Assembly: GCF_025465995.1 (NCBI RefSeq)
Contig: NZ_JANLNY010000004.1
Span: 372,001-436,000, forward strand
Reading direction: 5' to 3'
DNA: 64,000 nt
Source of the DNA: Pseudomonas sp. 5P_3.1_Bac2
Lineage (GTDB): Bacteria; Pseudomonadota; Gammaproteobacteria; Pseudomonadales; Pseudomonadaceae
This document shows positions 49,822 to 59,044 of the stretch, in pieces. The translations under genes were made by a program, and so were the position numbers. How positions within the stretch are numbered: position 1 is the first letter of the stretch; each line of letters starts with the position of its first letter. The notes under the pieces are model-generated. The model worked only from the letters and a program-made list of their open reading frames with translations. It did no database searches and was not told where the DNA came from.

Positions 49822-50592
49822 TCAGTCGTAAATGTTTTTCTTTTTCCACTCGTCTTCACTATCCAGCGACTGCAAGCCAGCGTCCAGCTCACTTTCCTCG
49901 GCGGTTCCGGGTTTGATGTTTTCCAGCACCAAGGCATTCGCGCGGGCCAGTTGCTCTTCAAATTTTTGCAGGGCCTTTTGATAAGGCGCGGGATCTTGCT
50001 GTTTGCGCAGGTATTGAGCGCCGCGCTCAAAGGCCAGGCGCGCTTGGCCTGGGCGGTTCTGCTGGAGTGCTTGCTGGCCAATATTGGTGAAGAACTCAAT
50101 ATGCACCTGCACCAGCATATGGTGGATCTCTTTAAGCCAGTGTTTGGCTTCTTTGGCATTGACCAAGCCTTCTTTGCTTGCCCGCACATAGGTGTTGTGC
50201 AGGCCTTCGAGCTGGAAGCGCACGTCTTTAGCTTTAGCTTCGGTCAAAATCGAGTGGGGCGGATTCGCGACGGGGATGGCTTCGCCTAAGGCAATCTGTC
50301 GGCGTAACTCTTCCATAGCGCTTTTCAGTGCCACACTGCCTTTATCTAGCGGCAGCAGGCGCTCACTGAAGTGCAGTTGCAGGCGTGCGAGGGACAATTT
50401 AAGCGCCGGGCTCATTAACTGGCCGGGCAGGGTTTCTGCTAAATCGGCGCAGCGGCGCAGGCGATCGGTCAGGTCAGCCTTAAGCCGGGCCTTCTCTAGT
50501 TTATTGTTCTCAACCATATGGTTGAGGTAGGCAAGGGCCATCAGGAGCGCAATGCCGCCGACAATCAAAATGGTTATAGCCACTGGGGACAT
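49822..50592 (-). CDS. Membrane-anchored helical protein, hypothetical
   Basis: A 256-residue protein with one N-terminal transmembrane helix (AITILIVGGIALLMALAYL) and a long cytoplasmic helical domain rich in Leu, Ala, Gln and Glu, probably coiled coil, ending in an acidic tail. A segment NIGQQALQQNRPGQARLAFERGAQYL looks like a tetratricopeptide-type helical pair. Start is uncertain: GTG 50613 would add seven residues; ATG 50592 has GAGG 11 nt upstream. I do not recognise its function; it lies beside the GST gene as in P. aeruginosa. Confidence 0.75.
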   Translation of the reverse strand: MSPVAITILIVGGIALLMALAYLNHMVENNKLEKARLKADLTDRLRRCADLAETLPGQLMSPALKLSLARLQLHFSERLLPLDKGSVALKSAMEELRRQIALGEAIPVANPPHSILTEAKAKDVRFQLEGLHNTYVRASKEGLVNAKEAKHWLKEIHHMLVQVHIEFFTNIGQQALQQNRPGQARLAFERGAQYLRKQQDPAPYQKALQKFEEQLARANALVLENIKPGTAEESELDAGLQSLDSEDEWKKKNIYD

Positions 50593-50712
50593 GGGGGAGG
50601 GAGCCTCGGTCACCGAAATTTGCCCGAGTGTAGTGCCTATCTATGGAAGCTGATAGTGGCACGCCAACATCGGTAGTGAAGTCATTGATTTTAAAATATT
50701 TTTGCCAAGGTG

Positions 50713-50741
50713 TTGACGAGTGGGGAAAGGCTCCATAGAAT
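50713..50741 (+). promoter_or_regulatory. Promoter of the tRNA operon
   Basis: TTGACG and TAGAAT with a 17-bp spacer, followed by GCGCGCC, the GC-rich discriminator of growth-rate-controlled stable RNA promoters. 75 nt upstream of the first tRNA. Confidence 0.82.
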
Positions 50742-50815
50742 GCGCGCCACTTCCAGCGCAAAGCCAGAAAGCGGAGCGAGGGAAGCCGGATAAAGTGAGT
50801 TGTTTTCCGGGCAGC

Positions 50816-50891
50816 GTCCCCTTCGTCTAGTGGCCTAGGACACCGCCCTTTCACGGCGGTAACAGGGGTTCGAGTCCCCTAGGGGACGCCA
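50816..50891 (+). tRNA. tRNA-Glu (UUC)
   Basis: 76 nt with encoded CCA. Acceptor stem GTCCCCT/AGGGGAC, anticodon arm CCGCCCTTTCACGGCGG with anticodon TTC, T arm AGGGGTTCGAGTCCCCT. Identical to the copy at 51047. Confidence 0.97.
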
Positions 50892-50926
50892 CTTCTTAAA
50901 TGAAGTGAGCATACCAAGTTGTATTT

Positions 50927-51002
<76 letters not shown>

Positions 51003-51046
51003 GATTCGCCGGATCGCCTTAAGCGCTTCAGCAAAATAAGTTCCAG

Positions 51047-51122
51047 GTCCCCTTCGTCTAGTGGCCTAGGACACCGCCCTTTCACGGCGGTAACAGGGGT
51101 TCGAGTCCCCTAGGGGACGCCA
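51047..51122 (+). tRNA. tRNA-Glu (UUC), second copy
   Basis: Same 76-nt sequence as the first tRNA-Glu including CCA; spacer sequences on both sides differ from those of the first copy. Confidence 0.97.
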
Positions 51123-51171
51123 TTTAGTGATACCGGGTGATAGTTGTTGAGGTCACCTGACCAAGTTACAC

Positions 51172-51247
<76 letters not shown>

Positions 51248-51254
51248 AATAAAC

Positions 51255-51283
51255 AAAAAAGCCGCTCAATGAGCGGCTTTTTT
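51255..51283 (+). terminator. Intrinsic terminator of the tRNA operon
   Basis: AAAAAAGCCGCTC and GAGCGGCTTTTTT around an AAT loop, ending in a T-run, 7 nt after the last tRNA. Confidence 0.93.
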
Positions 51284-51505
51284 GTGCCTGCCATTTTTAT
51301 CTCGCGCGGGTGTTTAAGCCTTGTCCAGCCATCATCGCGGGGCTAATTGCGTTGCGGCTTGGCCGTCTGATTCCTCGGCGTGCCCATAGTCGGCCGGGGC
51401 CTTGAGTATTTCCCTCGGCAGCGACTACAAAAAACCTAATTTCGCTACTTCTTCACTCTGCCCAGAATGTGCTCAGACCTATTTAGTCAGCATTAGAGGC
51501 AGACC
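51284..51505. other. Gap before the FMO-RidA-DUF1028 group
   Basis: About 220 bases with no gene; it should contain the promoter of the FMO-like gene, but no sigma-70 or sigma-54 match stands out. Confidence 0.4.
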
Positions 51506-52807
51506 ATGACTGAGCACAGTGCGCCTGAGCGCGTGGCAAACGCGGTGAGCTTGCCGCAGCAGATCGACACCTTGGTGGTCGGCGCCGGTCAAGCAGGGGT
51601 GGCCGCCAGTGAGCATTTGGGCAAACTTGGCGTGCCGCACTTGGTGTTGGAGCGCAGCCGCATTGCTGAGGCCTGGCGCACTGGCCGCTGGGACTCCTTG
51701 GTGGCTAATGGTCCGGCCTGGCATGACCGTTTCCCGGGGCTGGAGTTTGCCGGCGTCGACCCCGATGGTTTCCCGGCTAAAGAGCAAATTGCCGATTACT
51801 TTGTGGCGTATGCGGCGCTGAATAACTCGCCGATTGTCACTGGGGTGACTGTGACTCAGGTGCAGCGTCATCCTACTAGCCCGGGGTTTATCGTCCAGAC
51901 CAGTGCCGGGGTGATTGAGGCGCGGCGGGTGATCAGCGCCACCGGGCCGTTTCAAAAACCGATTATTCCGCCTATCGCCCAGGGCGCGGTGGGTATCACG
52001 CAGATTCACTCGGCGCAGTATTACAACCCCGAGCAGCTGCCAGCTGGTGCGGTGCTGGTGGTCGGCGCTGGTTCCTCCGGGGTGCAGATTGCGGATGAAC
52101 TGCAGCGCTCGGGGCGCCAGGTGTATCTGTCCGTCGGTGCCCATGACCGGCCCCCACGACGCTATCGGCAGCGCGATTTTTGCTGGTGGTTAGGCGTGTT
52201 GGGACTGTGGGATCTGGAGGCCGCGCAGCCCGGTAAGGAGCATGTGACCATTGCCGTAAGTGGTGCGCGGGGCGGCGCCACCATTGATTTCCGCGAGTTG
52301 GCCCAGCAGGGCATCACCTTGGTGGGGTTGACCGAGACCATCGAAGGCAATCAGGCGGCTTTTGCCAATAACCTGGCCGAGAACATCCAAAAAGGCGATG
52401 AGAACTACCTGGAGCTGCTCGATGCGGCCGATGCCTATATCGAGCGCAACGGTCTGGATTTGCCGCCTGAGCCCAGTGCTCGGGAGTTTTTGCCCATGCC
52501 GGCGTGTGTCACCCAGCCACTGCGTCACTTGGATTTAGCCGCCGCAGGCGTGACCAGCATCATCTGGGCCACGGGGTATGGCGTGGACTTCAGTTGGCTG
52601 CCGGCCACGGCGCTCAACGGCCAAGGCAAGCCGCAGCATCAGCGCGGTGTGTCCAGTGAGCCGGGCCTTTATTTTGTCGGCCTGCCGTGGCTGTCGCGGC
52701 GCGGTTCGACCTTTATTTGGGGGGTGTGGCACGACGCCAAACATGTCGCCGACCACATTGCCACCCAGCGCAAATACCAAGCCTACCGTGGCGCCGGCGA
52801 GCGCTAA
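51506..52807 (+). CDS. FAD-dependent monooxygenase-like oxidoreductase
   Basis: A 433-residue flavoenzyme of the CzcO/FMO type. FAD site GAGQAG at 26-31, NADPH site GAGSSG at 187-192, and IHSAQYYN just before it in place of the FMO fingerprint. IWATGYGVDFSWLP and STFIWGVWHDAKHVADHI are the C-terminal marks. It probably oxidises a nitrogen or ketone group. First of a short run with RidA, DUF1028 and an ArgE-like deacetylase, so it may open the catabolism of a nitrogen compound. Confidence 0.87.
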   Translation: MTEHSAPERVANAVSLPQQIDTLVVGAGQAGVAASEHLGKLGVPHLVLERSRIAEAWRTGRWDSLVANGPAWHDRFPGLEFAGVDPDGFPAKEQIADYFVAYAALNNSPIVTGVTVTQVQRHPTSPGFIVQTSAGVIEARRVISATGPFQKPIIPPIAQGAVGITQIHSAQYYNPEQLPAGAVLVVGAGSSGVQIADELQRSGRQVYLSVGAHDRPPRRYRQRDFCWWLGVLGLWDLEAAQPGKEHVTIAVSGARGGATIDFRELAQQGITLVGLTETIEGNQAAFANNLAENIQKGDENYLELLDAADAYIERNGLDLPPEPSAREFLPMPACVTQPLRHLDLAAAGVTSIIWATGYGVDFSWLPATALNGQGKPQHQRGVSSEPGLYFVGLPWLSRRGSTFIWGVWHDAKHVADHIATQRKYQAYRGAGER

Positions 52808-52833
52808 GCGCCGTCCATTTTTGGAGAGCACAG

Positions 52834-53268
52834 ATGCCCACTCATCAACGTATCCGTATGTTTAACACCCGTGAGACATACCCCAATCAGACTCTCGATA
52901 ACGACCTGTGCCAAGCGGTGCGCGCGGGCAATACGGTGTATGTGCGTGGCCAGGTTGGCACTGACTTCGCCGGCAATCTGGTGGGCCTCGGTGACCCCCG
53001 CGCGCAAGCCGAGCAGGCGATGAAGAACGTCAAGCAGTTGCTCGAAGAGGCGGGCAGCGACCTGTCCCATATCGTTAAGACCACCACCTATTTGATCGAC
53101 CCGCGCTACCGCGAGCCGGTCTATCAGGAGGTGGGTAAGTGGCTTAAAGGGGTGTTTCCGATTTCCACCGGCTTGGTGGTTTCAGCCCTAGGTCAGCCGC
53201 AGTGGTTGATGGAAATTGATGTCATCGCGGTAATCCCTGAAGACTGGCAAGGAGCGCCGCAGCCATGA
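52834..53268 (+). CDS. RidA-family enamine/imine deaminase
   Basis: A 144-residue member of the YjgF/RidA family: GNTVYVRGQVGTDFAGNLVG, AQAEQAMKNVKQLLEEAGSDLSHIVKTTTYLIDPRYR and LVVSALGQPQWLMEIDVIAV. The conserved Arg near position 110 is in PRYREPVY-type context rather than the classical RPARS, so it may belong to a subgroup other than RidA itself. GGAG 7 nt before ATG 52834. Its stop overlaps the DUF1028 start (ATGA). Confidence 0.88.
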   Translation: MPTHQRIRMFNTRETYPNQTLDNDLCQAVRAGNTVYVRGQVGTDFAGNLVGLGDPRAQAEQAMKNVKQLLEEAGSDLSHIVKTTTYLIDPRYREPVYQEVGKWLKGVFPISTGLVVSALGQPQWLMEIDVIAVIPEDWQGAPQP

Positions 53269-53939
53269 CCTTTTCTATCGTGGGGCGCTGCGCCGAAACC
53301 GGCCAGCTGGGCATCGCCATCAGTTCTTCGAGCATTGCTGTGGGCGCCCGCTGCCCGTGGCTGCGCGCAGGCGTGGGTGCGGTGTCGACACAAAACATCA
53401 CGCTGCCGGCACTGGGGCCGCAGATTCTGGATCGTCTGGAGGCAGGGGCTGATCCCGCTGACGCCTTGGCACAGGCGTTGGACAGCAATGGCTATGGGGC
53501 CTACCGGCAAGTGGCGGTGATCGATGACCAGGGGCAGACCGCGCTGTTTACCGGCAGCGAAGCCTTGGGTGTGCACCATGCTGTAGCCGGCGAGCAGTGC
53601 GTGGCTGCGGGTAATTTGCTCAGTAGCACTGCGGTGATCGAAGCCATGGTTGAGGCCTTCGAGCAAAGCGCCGGCGGTTTACCCCAGCGTTTGTTAGCTG
53701 CTATGCACGCGGCCATGGCCGCCGGCGGTGAAGCCGGGCCGGTGCACTCAGCCGCGTTGAGTGTGGTCGGTGATTTGCTCTGGCCGATTGTGGATTTACG
53801 CGTGGATTGGGCTGAGCAGGACCCCATCGGCGAGCTGCAAGCTTTGTGGCAAGCCTATAAGCCGCAACTGAATGACTACATCACCCGCGCCTTAGACCCT
53901 ACAACGGCGCCGAGCTATGGCGTGCCGGGGGATGAGTAG
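53265..53939 (+). CDS. DUF1028-family Ntn-hydrolase-like protein
   Basis: A 224-residue DUF1028 protein: TFSIVGRCAETGQLGIAISSSSIAVGARCPWLRAGVGAVSTQN is the family N-terminus and AGNLLSSTAVIEAMVEAFEQS follows. The family has a predicted Ntn-hydrolase fold; the residue after the Met (Thr2) could be the nucleophile. Overlaps the ridA-like stop by 4 nt, so translation is coupled. Often found with amidases and RidA. Confidence 0.9.
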   Translation: MTFSIVGRCAETGQLGIAISSSSIAVGARCPWLRAGVGAVSTQNITLPALGPQILDRLEAGADPADALAQALDSNGYGAYRQVAVIDDQGQTALFTGSEALGVHHAVAGEQCVAAGNLLSSTAVIEAMVEAFEQSAGGLPQRLLAAMHAAMAAGGEAGPVHSAALSVVGDLLWPIVDLRVDWAEQDPIGELQALWQAYKPQLNDYITRALDPTTAPSYGVPGDE

Positions 53940-54106
53940 GCCGGGTATTGCGAAGCGGGTTTTGTACAACGCCGGTGGCTGACGATGTCTGGCGCGGTGA
54001 TGTTCGAGGACTTTGCTGGCTGGCGGCTGCACCCTGTACCTGATCCACCGGGCTTATGGGTCGATTCATTTAGCCCAGAGCTAAGCCGTAAGTGATGTCA
54101 CAACCT

Positions 54107-54139
54107 GTAGGGTGGTTGGCCGTAGCCAGCCACCGTTAG
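54107..54139. repeat. GTAGGGTGGTT intergenic palindrome
   Basis: GTAGGGTGG at the start, and GGTGGTTGGC (54111-54120) pairing with GCCAGCCACC (54125-54134), one mismatch, around CGTA. A variant of the GTAGGGTGGAT units of the atu cluster, in the 289-nt gap before the ArgE-like gene, which otherwise holds nothing recognisable. Confidence 0.6.
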
Positions 54140-54228
54140 CAAGACTCCCACAACGACTGGGCGCATGACGCTAAGCGCGTCTGTTTGGCGTCAGTAACCG
54201 CTGTCCATCTTCACCACGAGAGCTAGCC

Positions 54229-55377
54229 ATGCCGTCCAGCCGCGAGATACTCGCCGACCTGATCGCCTTCGACACCACCAGTCGCGAATCTAATTTGGCG
54301 CTGATCGACTATGTGCAGCGTTATCTGAGCGACCTAGGCATTAGTAGCCAATTGTTGTTTAACCCCGAGCGCAGCAAAGCCAATCTGTATGCCCGGTTAG
54401 GCCCGGCGGGTGCCGGTGGGGTGATGCTGTCAGGGCACAGCGATGTGGTGCCCGTGGATGGTCAGGCGTGGACTGTGCCGCCCTTTGCCCTGACGCAGCA
54501 GCAAGGCCGTCTGTATGGCCGCGGCACGGCGGATATGAAGGGCTTTATCGCCTGCGTGTTGGCCAGCTTGCCGCAGTTTCTCGCCCAGCCTCTGCGTCTG
54601 CCGCTGCATATCGCCATCTCCTACGATGAAGAGGTCGGCTGCCTGGGCGTGCGCAGTTTGCTTGAGTGGCTTGAGGCCAGCCCTGAGCGCCCGGCGATCT
54701 GTCTGATCGGTGAGCCCACGCAAATGCAGCCGGTACTGGGCCATAAGGGCAAGTTGGCCATGCGCTGCGATGTGCATGGCGCGGCTTGTCATTCGGCTTA
54801 CGCACCGCAAGGGGTCAATGCCATCGAATACGCCGCCAAGCTGATCGGCAAGCTAGGTGAAATTGGCAGTCAACTGGCCGCTGTTGAGCGCCACGATGGG
54901 CGTTTTGATCCGCCATATTCCACTGTGCAAACCGGCGTGATCAGCGGTGGCCGGGCGCTGAATATCGTGCCTGAGCACTGCCGCTTTGATTTCGAAATGC
55001 GCGCCTTGCCGGCGGACGACCCGGCCCAGGTGCTGGGCGAGTTGCAAAGCTATGCCCGCGACGAGCTGCTGCCGCAAATGCGCGCGGTGAATCAGGCGAG
55101 CCAGATTCATTTTACCGAGCTGTCCAGCTACCCCGGCTTGCTCACTGATCCGCGCAGCGCGGCCGCGCAATTACTCAAGCTGCTGTGTGGCGACGCGCAG
55201 GCCAGCACCGTGGCCTTTGGCACCGAAGGTGGGCTGTTTGACGCCGCCGGCATTGCCACCGTGATCTGCGGCCCTGGCAGTATGGAGCAGGGGCATAAGC
55301 CCGATGAGTACGTCAGCCTGACGCAGTTGGCCGCATGCGACGCTTGGCTTGAGCGCCTGTGCGGGTGGATGAGCTAA
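54229..55377 (+). CDS. argE: Acetylornithine deacetylase-like metallopeptidase (ArgE/M20)
   Basis: A 382-residue M20 zinc hydrolase. Metal and catalytic residues lie in LSGHSDVVPVDG (His/Asp), GRGTADMKGFIACVL (Asp), ISYDEEVGCLGVRSLL (Glu pair), LIGEPTQMQPVLGHKGKLAM and GPGSMEQGHKPDEYV (His). ArgE removes acetyl from N-acetylornithine. Pseudomonads make ornithine through ArgJ, so a catabolic copy acting on another N-acyl amino acid is likely here, as the neighbours suggest. Confidence 0.88.
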   Translation: MPSSREILADLIAFDTTSRESNLALIDYVQRYLSDLGISSQLLFNPERSKANLYARLGPAGAGGVMLSGHSDVVPVDGQAWTVPPFALTQQQGRLYGRGTADMKGFIACVLASLPQFLAQPLRLPLHIAISYDEEVGCLGVRSLLEWLEASPERPAICLIGEPTQMQPVLGHKGKLAMRCDVHGAACHSAYAPQGVNAIEYAAKLIGKLGEIGSQLAAVERHDGRFDPPYSTVQTGVISGGRALNIVPEHCRFDFEMRALPADDPAQVLGELQSYARDELLPQMRAVNQASQIHFTELSSYPGLLTDPRSAAAQLLKLLCGDAQASTVAFGTEGGLFDAAGIATVICGPGSMEQGHKPDEYVSLTQLAACDAWLERLCGWMS

Positions 55378-55428
55378 AACGCGGGTGACGTGTGTGATGC
55401 GATGCCCGTGTGCCGCGAGCGGTTTAGG

Positions 55429-56580
55429 TCAAATAGCTTCGGCCAGCATTTGCGTGTTTCTGCCCGCATTCTTGGCCTTATACAGCGCGCCATCGGCCTT
55501 GAGCAGCACCGAGGTAACGTCTTCGGGGGTGTGCTTATTGGGCGTACAGATACCGGCACTGAAGCTCACCGGTACTGGCTTGCCCTCAATCACCGCCGGC
55601 GCCTCATTGAGAGACTGACGCAGCTCCTTGATCAGGTCCAGCGCGCCTAAGGCGTCGGTGTTGTGCAGCAGCAAGAGAAATTCTTCACCGCCGTAGCGGC
55701 CGATCCGATCGGTGCGACGTAGGCGGTGCTGCAGATGTTGCACGCAGTGGCGCAGCACCTGGTCGCCGGCCAGATGGCCGTGCTGATCGTTGATCTGCTT
55801 AAAGTGATCAATATCCAGCATCACCACGGACAGGGGTAAATCGCTGCGTTGGCTGCGTTCCAGCTCATCTTGCAGTTGCTCCAAGATCGACAGGCGATTG
55901 CCGATGCCGGTGAGTGGATCGTTGAGCGCGTTGCTTTTTAAGTCAGCCTCGATACGTTCGCGCGACAGCAGAACCAAGCCGAACGACAGCATGATGATGG
56001 TCACGGCACCGATGGCAATCGAAATGGTTTGCTTGAGATTGCTCACGTCATAGTGCATCTCAACCGGCGCGTTGTTGAGGATCACCACCACGCGAATGCC
56101 CAAGCCAAGCAGACTGACTGCGGCGCCAAGCATCAGTACCCGATGCGCGCGACCTGCGGGCAGGGCGTATTGGTGGCTGTAGTAGATGATGATCATGCAC
56201 TGCAGCAGGAGCACGGCGCAGGCCGATAGCTGGCGTGGGCCTTCGGTATTGATCAGGAGGCTGAGTACTACACCCAGCAGCAGCGGTAGGGCAAAGGCCC
56301 GCCGCCAGGGCGGTCGTTTGCCACGAATCAGCGGAATACTGACGGTGTAAAAGGCCAGGGCAGCGGATAGCAGCGTGTTGGCCAGCACATAGGTCAGCCA
56401 CATCGGTGCATGGCCGAACAGGGTATAGCCGACATAGGCCAATGCATGGGACAGCATGCCCAGGCCAGTGGTGAGCATACCGTCGCGGCTGTTCAGTTGG
56501 CCGGCTAAGGCCAGGCAGCTGCCGGTAATCACTGCTACCAGAGCAATGGAACCGAACAGAGTTTGAGTGTGAGCAATCAT
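55429..56580 (-). CDS. Membrane diguanylate cyclase
   Basis: A 383-residue GGDEF enzyme that makes cyclic-di-GMP from two GTP. About six N-terminal helices (residues 8-205) with no obvious periplasmic domain, then the GGDEF domain with GGEEF at 297-301 and the inhibitory I-site RRTD five residues before it. LDIDHFKQINDQHGHLAGDQVL and DPLTGIGNRLSILEQL are intact, so it should be active and feedback-inhibited. Its stop lies 51 nt from the convergent ArgE-like gene. Confidence 0.93.
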   Translation of the reverse strand: MIAHTQTLFGSIALVAVITGSCLALAGQLNSRDGMLTTGLGMLSHALAYVGYTLFGHAPMWLTYVLANTLLSAALAFYTVSIPLIRGKRPPWRRAFALPLLLGVVLSLLINTEGPRQLSACAVLLLQCMIIIYYSHQYALPAGRAHRVLMLGAAVSLLGLGIRVVVILNNAPVEMHYDVSNLKQTISIAIGAVTIIMLSFGLVLLSRERIEADLKSNALNDPLTGIGNRLSILEQLQDELERSQRSDLPLSVVMLDIDHFKQINDQHGHLAGDQVLRHCVQHLQHRLRRTDRIGRYGGEEFLLLLHNTDALGALDLIKELRQSLNEAPAVIEGKPVPVSFSAGICTPNKHTPEDVTSVLLKADGALYKAKNAGRNTQMLAEAI

Positions 56581-56893
56581 CAGTCTGGCAGACTCTGATT
56601 AAGCAGCGCCCGAGTGAGGCAAAGTTGTATCTTAGCCTATTGGCACTTAAGTACCTCAATAAAAATCTTTTTATCGCACGACTCCCCGCGCCGCCCAACA
56701 GCTGCTCTGCCAGCGCAAATTTGCGGGCGAACATAACCTGCTGGAGGCAATGACTCTAGGGACTGAGCCTGGCTTGTGGGGGCTGTTGGGTGAGCCCCGA
56801 TGATGTTGGCGTGTGGACTGAAGCCTTTGCTGGCTCGCAGGGGCAACGATAGCGGCAAAGGCACTGCTCAGGGGTAAGGTGCGCTTAGGTGGG
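56581..56893. other. Gene-free stretch
   Basis: About 310 bases upstream of the cyclase gene and downstream of the orphan gene. No gene or hairpin of note was recognised. Confidence 0.4.
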
Positions 56894-57463
56894 TTAAGTC
56901 CACTTGTTTTCTGGAGTATTACCGGTTTTCTGCCAGATAGAGCCGTATTTGACCGCCCAGATGCCTTGGCTTTCCGCCAGCCAGGATTTATCTGGATCAG
57001 TATTGAAGTGGGCAGTTTTGACCAGTTTGTTGGAGTAAATCAGCAGGGTGACAGTAGCAGCCCCTAACAGACCGGCGTAACCGCTTGGGCTTAGATATAT
57101 ATCCAGAAAGTTTTTTTCGAAAACATCTTTAAATTCGCCGTTTTTAATCTTGTAGCCTTTTTTGTTGATTTGCTCGATCACGGCTTTGGCCGCCTCAGTC
57201 TGACGTGAGCCGGCGCTGAGGGTGCCGGATAAAAGTTTGGCGCTGACAGAGAGTAAGTTAGATAAGTCAGAGAAGGTTTTGATCTGTGCGGGTAGCTCAG
57301 CCGTCGTGACCGCGGATTTTATTTCAGTCAAACCCGTGGTGAGGGCGGCAATATCAAACAGAAAATCGGCGATTGCCCAGTTAGGGTTAGGTGCGGCAAT
57401 GACACTGATATCACCGGATGTATTATTGGCCACATAAACGTGGGAGTCCTTACCGAAAGCCAT
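56894..57463 (-). CDS. Hypothetical protein, orphan
   Basis: A 189-residue protein that I do not recognise. MAFGKDSHVYVANNTSGDISVIAAPNPNWAIADFLFDIAAL is a beta-rich start; the middle is helical with KSAVTTAELP and LSVSAKLLSG; SGYAGLLGAATVTLLIYSN is a hydrophobic segment near 128-146 that may insert in a membrane; the end carries KTGNTPENKWT. No signal peptide. AAGGA lies 9 nt before the ATG. Its codon use is less GC-biased than its neighbours and the upstream flank is AT-rich, so transfer is possible. Confidence 0.7.
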   Translation of the reverse strand: MAFGKDSHVYVANNTSGDISVIAAPNPNWAIADFLFDIAALTTGLTEIKSAVTTAELPAQIKTFSDLSNLLSVSAKLLSGTLSAGSRQTEAAKAVIEQINKKGYKIKNGEFKDVFEKNFLDIYLSPSGYAGLLGAATVTLLIYSNKLVKTAHFNTDPDKSWLAESQGIWAVKYGSIWQKTGNTPENKWT

Positions 57464-58129
57464 GATTTTATTTCCTTGTAGAGAAAGTTATGCTGCCGGA
57501 AAACTTGTACGCCCATAATTATCTGATAATAAATACTATTTGCGCATAATTGGCTTTGGATTGGTTGTAGTGTTTTGGTACGGGTGTTTGTTGCTTTATT
57601 GGTAATGGTCGATAATTTTGATATGAGTCAGCAGGGCTGCGGCTTGCGCAGGATGGATTGCCTGTTGTAAGGCCTGTTGCGGGTATTTGTTTAGAGGGTT
57701 AGTGCTGGATATATAGTGTTGTTGCGGGTTGTTTGTTATGGGTGGTTGGGGTTGTATATAGTGCTTTGTTATATCTTGGGTTGTATTTTGATTTGGTTTT
57801 GATTTGATTTTTTGCTCGATGCGTTGATTATGAATTATCTGAATATTTCAGCTTTCTGGGGTGGGTTTTAATAAGGCTGCTTGATTTAGGTAAATATAGA
57901 GTTAATTGGTGATTTTAATCACTTGCTGGATATTTTGTACCAAGTTCTTAGAAGCTAGAGCAATTAGCATTGTTAGCCTTGGCGGCAGTTGCTATTGGCG
58001 GCTGAAGGCTGTTGGTTCTTGGCGTAATACGCTCGACTCATTATCACGGGGCCGGCCTTTGGCCAGGCCGGCTGATTACATCGATCAGGTGATTGCTTTC
58101 AGCGCAGTGGCGTTCAGCCAATGTCGGGT
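57464..58129. other. AT-rich, gene-free stretch
   Basis: About 660 bases, most of it (57480-57960) unusually AT- and T/G-rich, for example runs like TTTGATTTTTTGCTCGATG, in a GC-rich chromosome. No convincing gene, RNA or inverted repeat. A 75-codon plus-strand frame (57906-58133) is not credible. Together with the orphan gene it looks like a small acquired or decayed segment. Confidence 0.5.
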
Positions 58130-59044
58130 TTAGTGGCTGTCGACAGAGGCAAACTGCTCCTTGCAGTACTCGACAAACAGTTGTGCGGGCTTGGTCAGGT
58201 GCGCCCGTTTGAGCCAGGCGGCCACTAGGCCGGAGCCGGTGACGGCGTCGCTGATATTGACCACTACCACCCGTTGGCCGTCGTAGGTCATGTCGTGTTG
58301 TGGACGCGTGACCAGCACCGAGAAGCCAAAGCCCTGACCGACCATGCCGCGCACCATCTCAATCGACGGCGAGCTGAAGATGATATTGGGGGTTAAGCCC
58401 AGCTCTTCGAAGATGCTGACGAAGTAGGTACGGCTCGGCAGTACGTCGAGCAGAATCATCGGTTCCAGTACTAAATCGCGCAGCGACACCTGTTCCTGGC
58501 CGGCAAAGCGGTGGCCTTCGGGGAGCAGGGCGTAGGGACGTTGCGGTGGCATCAATGGTTCGGTTTCGATGGTGCCGTCCAGGTCATGTTCGTAAAAGAT
58601 GGCCAGGTCGAAGCGGCCACCGGTGAGGCCTTGCACCAGCTCTTGCTGCTCGCCGTCATGCACGCGGATTTCCACCCCTGGATAGCGCTCACGAAAGCCG
58701 GCGATCAGTTTGGGCAGATAGAGCGGGGCGACGGTTTCGAAACAGCCGATATCGATTTGCCCGGCCACCACGTCGTTGTCGGCCAAGGCGTTTTGTTCAA
58801 ACTCCTTGGCCATGCGCAGCAGTTCTTGGGCTTTGCGGTAAAAGCGTGCGCCACAGGGGGTAAGGGACACGCCTTGGGCGTGGTGGCGGATCAACAGCTG
58901 TACGCCAAAGCTTTCCTCCAAGCCTTTGACCGCCGTGGAAATCGACGGTTGGGCGATATACAGCTTGCGCGAAGCCTCGGCCACGCTGCCGCATTCCACG
59001 GTGGTGACGAAGTAACGTAGTTGTCGCAATGAATAAGCAGCCAC
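58130..59044 (-). CDS. LysR-family regulator
   Basis: A 304-residue LysR regulator. The N-terminal winged helix is SLRQLRYFVTTVECGSVAEASRKLYIAQPSISTAVKGLEESFGVQLLIRH; the C-terminal type 2 periplasmic-binding fold senses the inducer. GTG start with GAGG 7 nt before it. Divergent from the class III aminotransferase gene (742 nt away), which it may control; the ArgE/RidA/FMO group lies on the other side. Confidence 0.9.
   Translation of the reverse strand: MAAYSLRQLRYFVTTVECGSVAEASRKLYIAQPSISTAVKGLEESFGVQLLIRHHAQGVSLTPCGARFYRKAQELLRMAKEFEQNALADNDVVAGQIDIGCFETVAPLYLPKLIAGFRERYPGVEIRVHDGEQQELVQGLTGGRFDLAIFYEHDLDGTIETEPLMPPQRPYALLPEGHRFAGQEQVSLRDLVLEPMILLDVLPSRTYFVSIFEELGLTPNIIFSSPSIEMVRGMVGQGFGFSVLVTRPQHDMTYDGQRVVVVNISDAVTGSGLVAAWLKRAHLTKPAQLFVEYCKEQFASVDSH

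Noticed and set aside
57464..58129. CRISPR or small repeat array in the AT-rich stretch
   Set aside because: No regularly spaced repeat can be seen; it is only low-complexity T/G-rich sequence.
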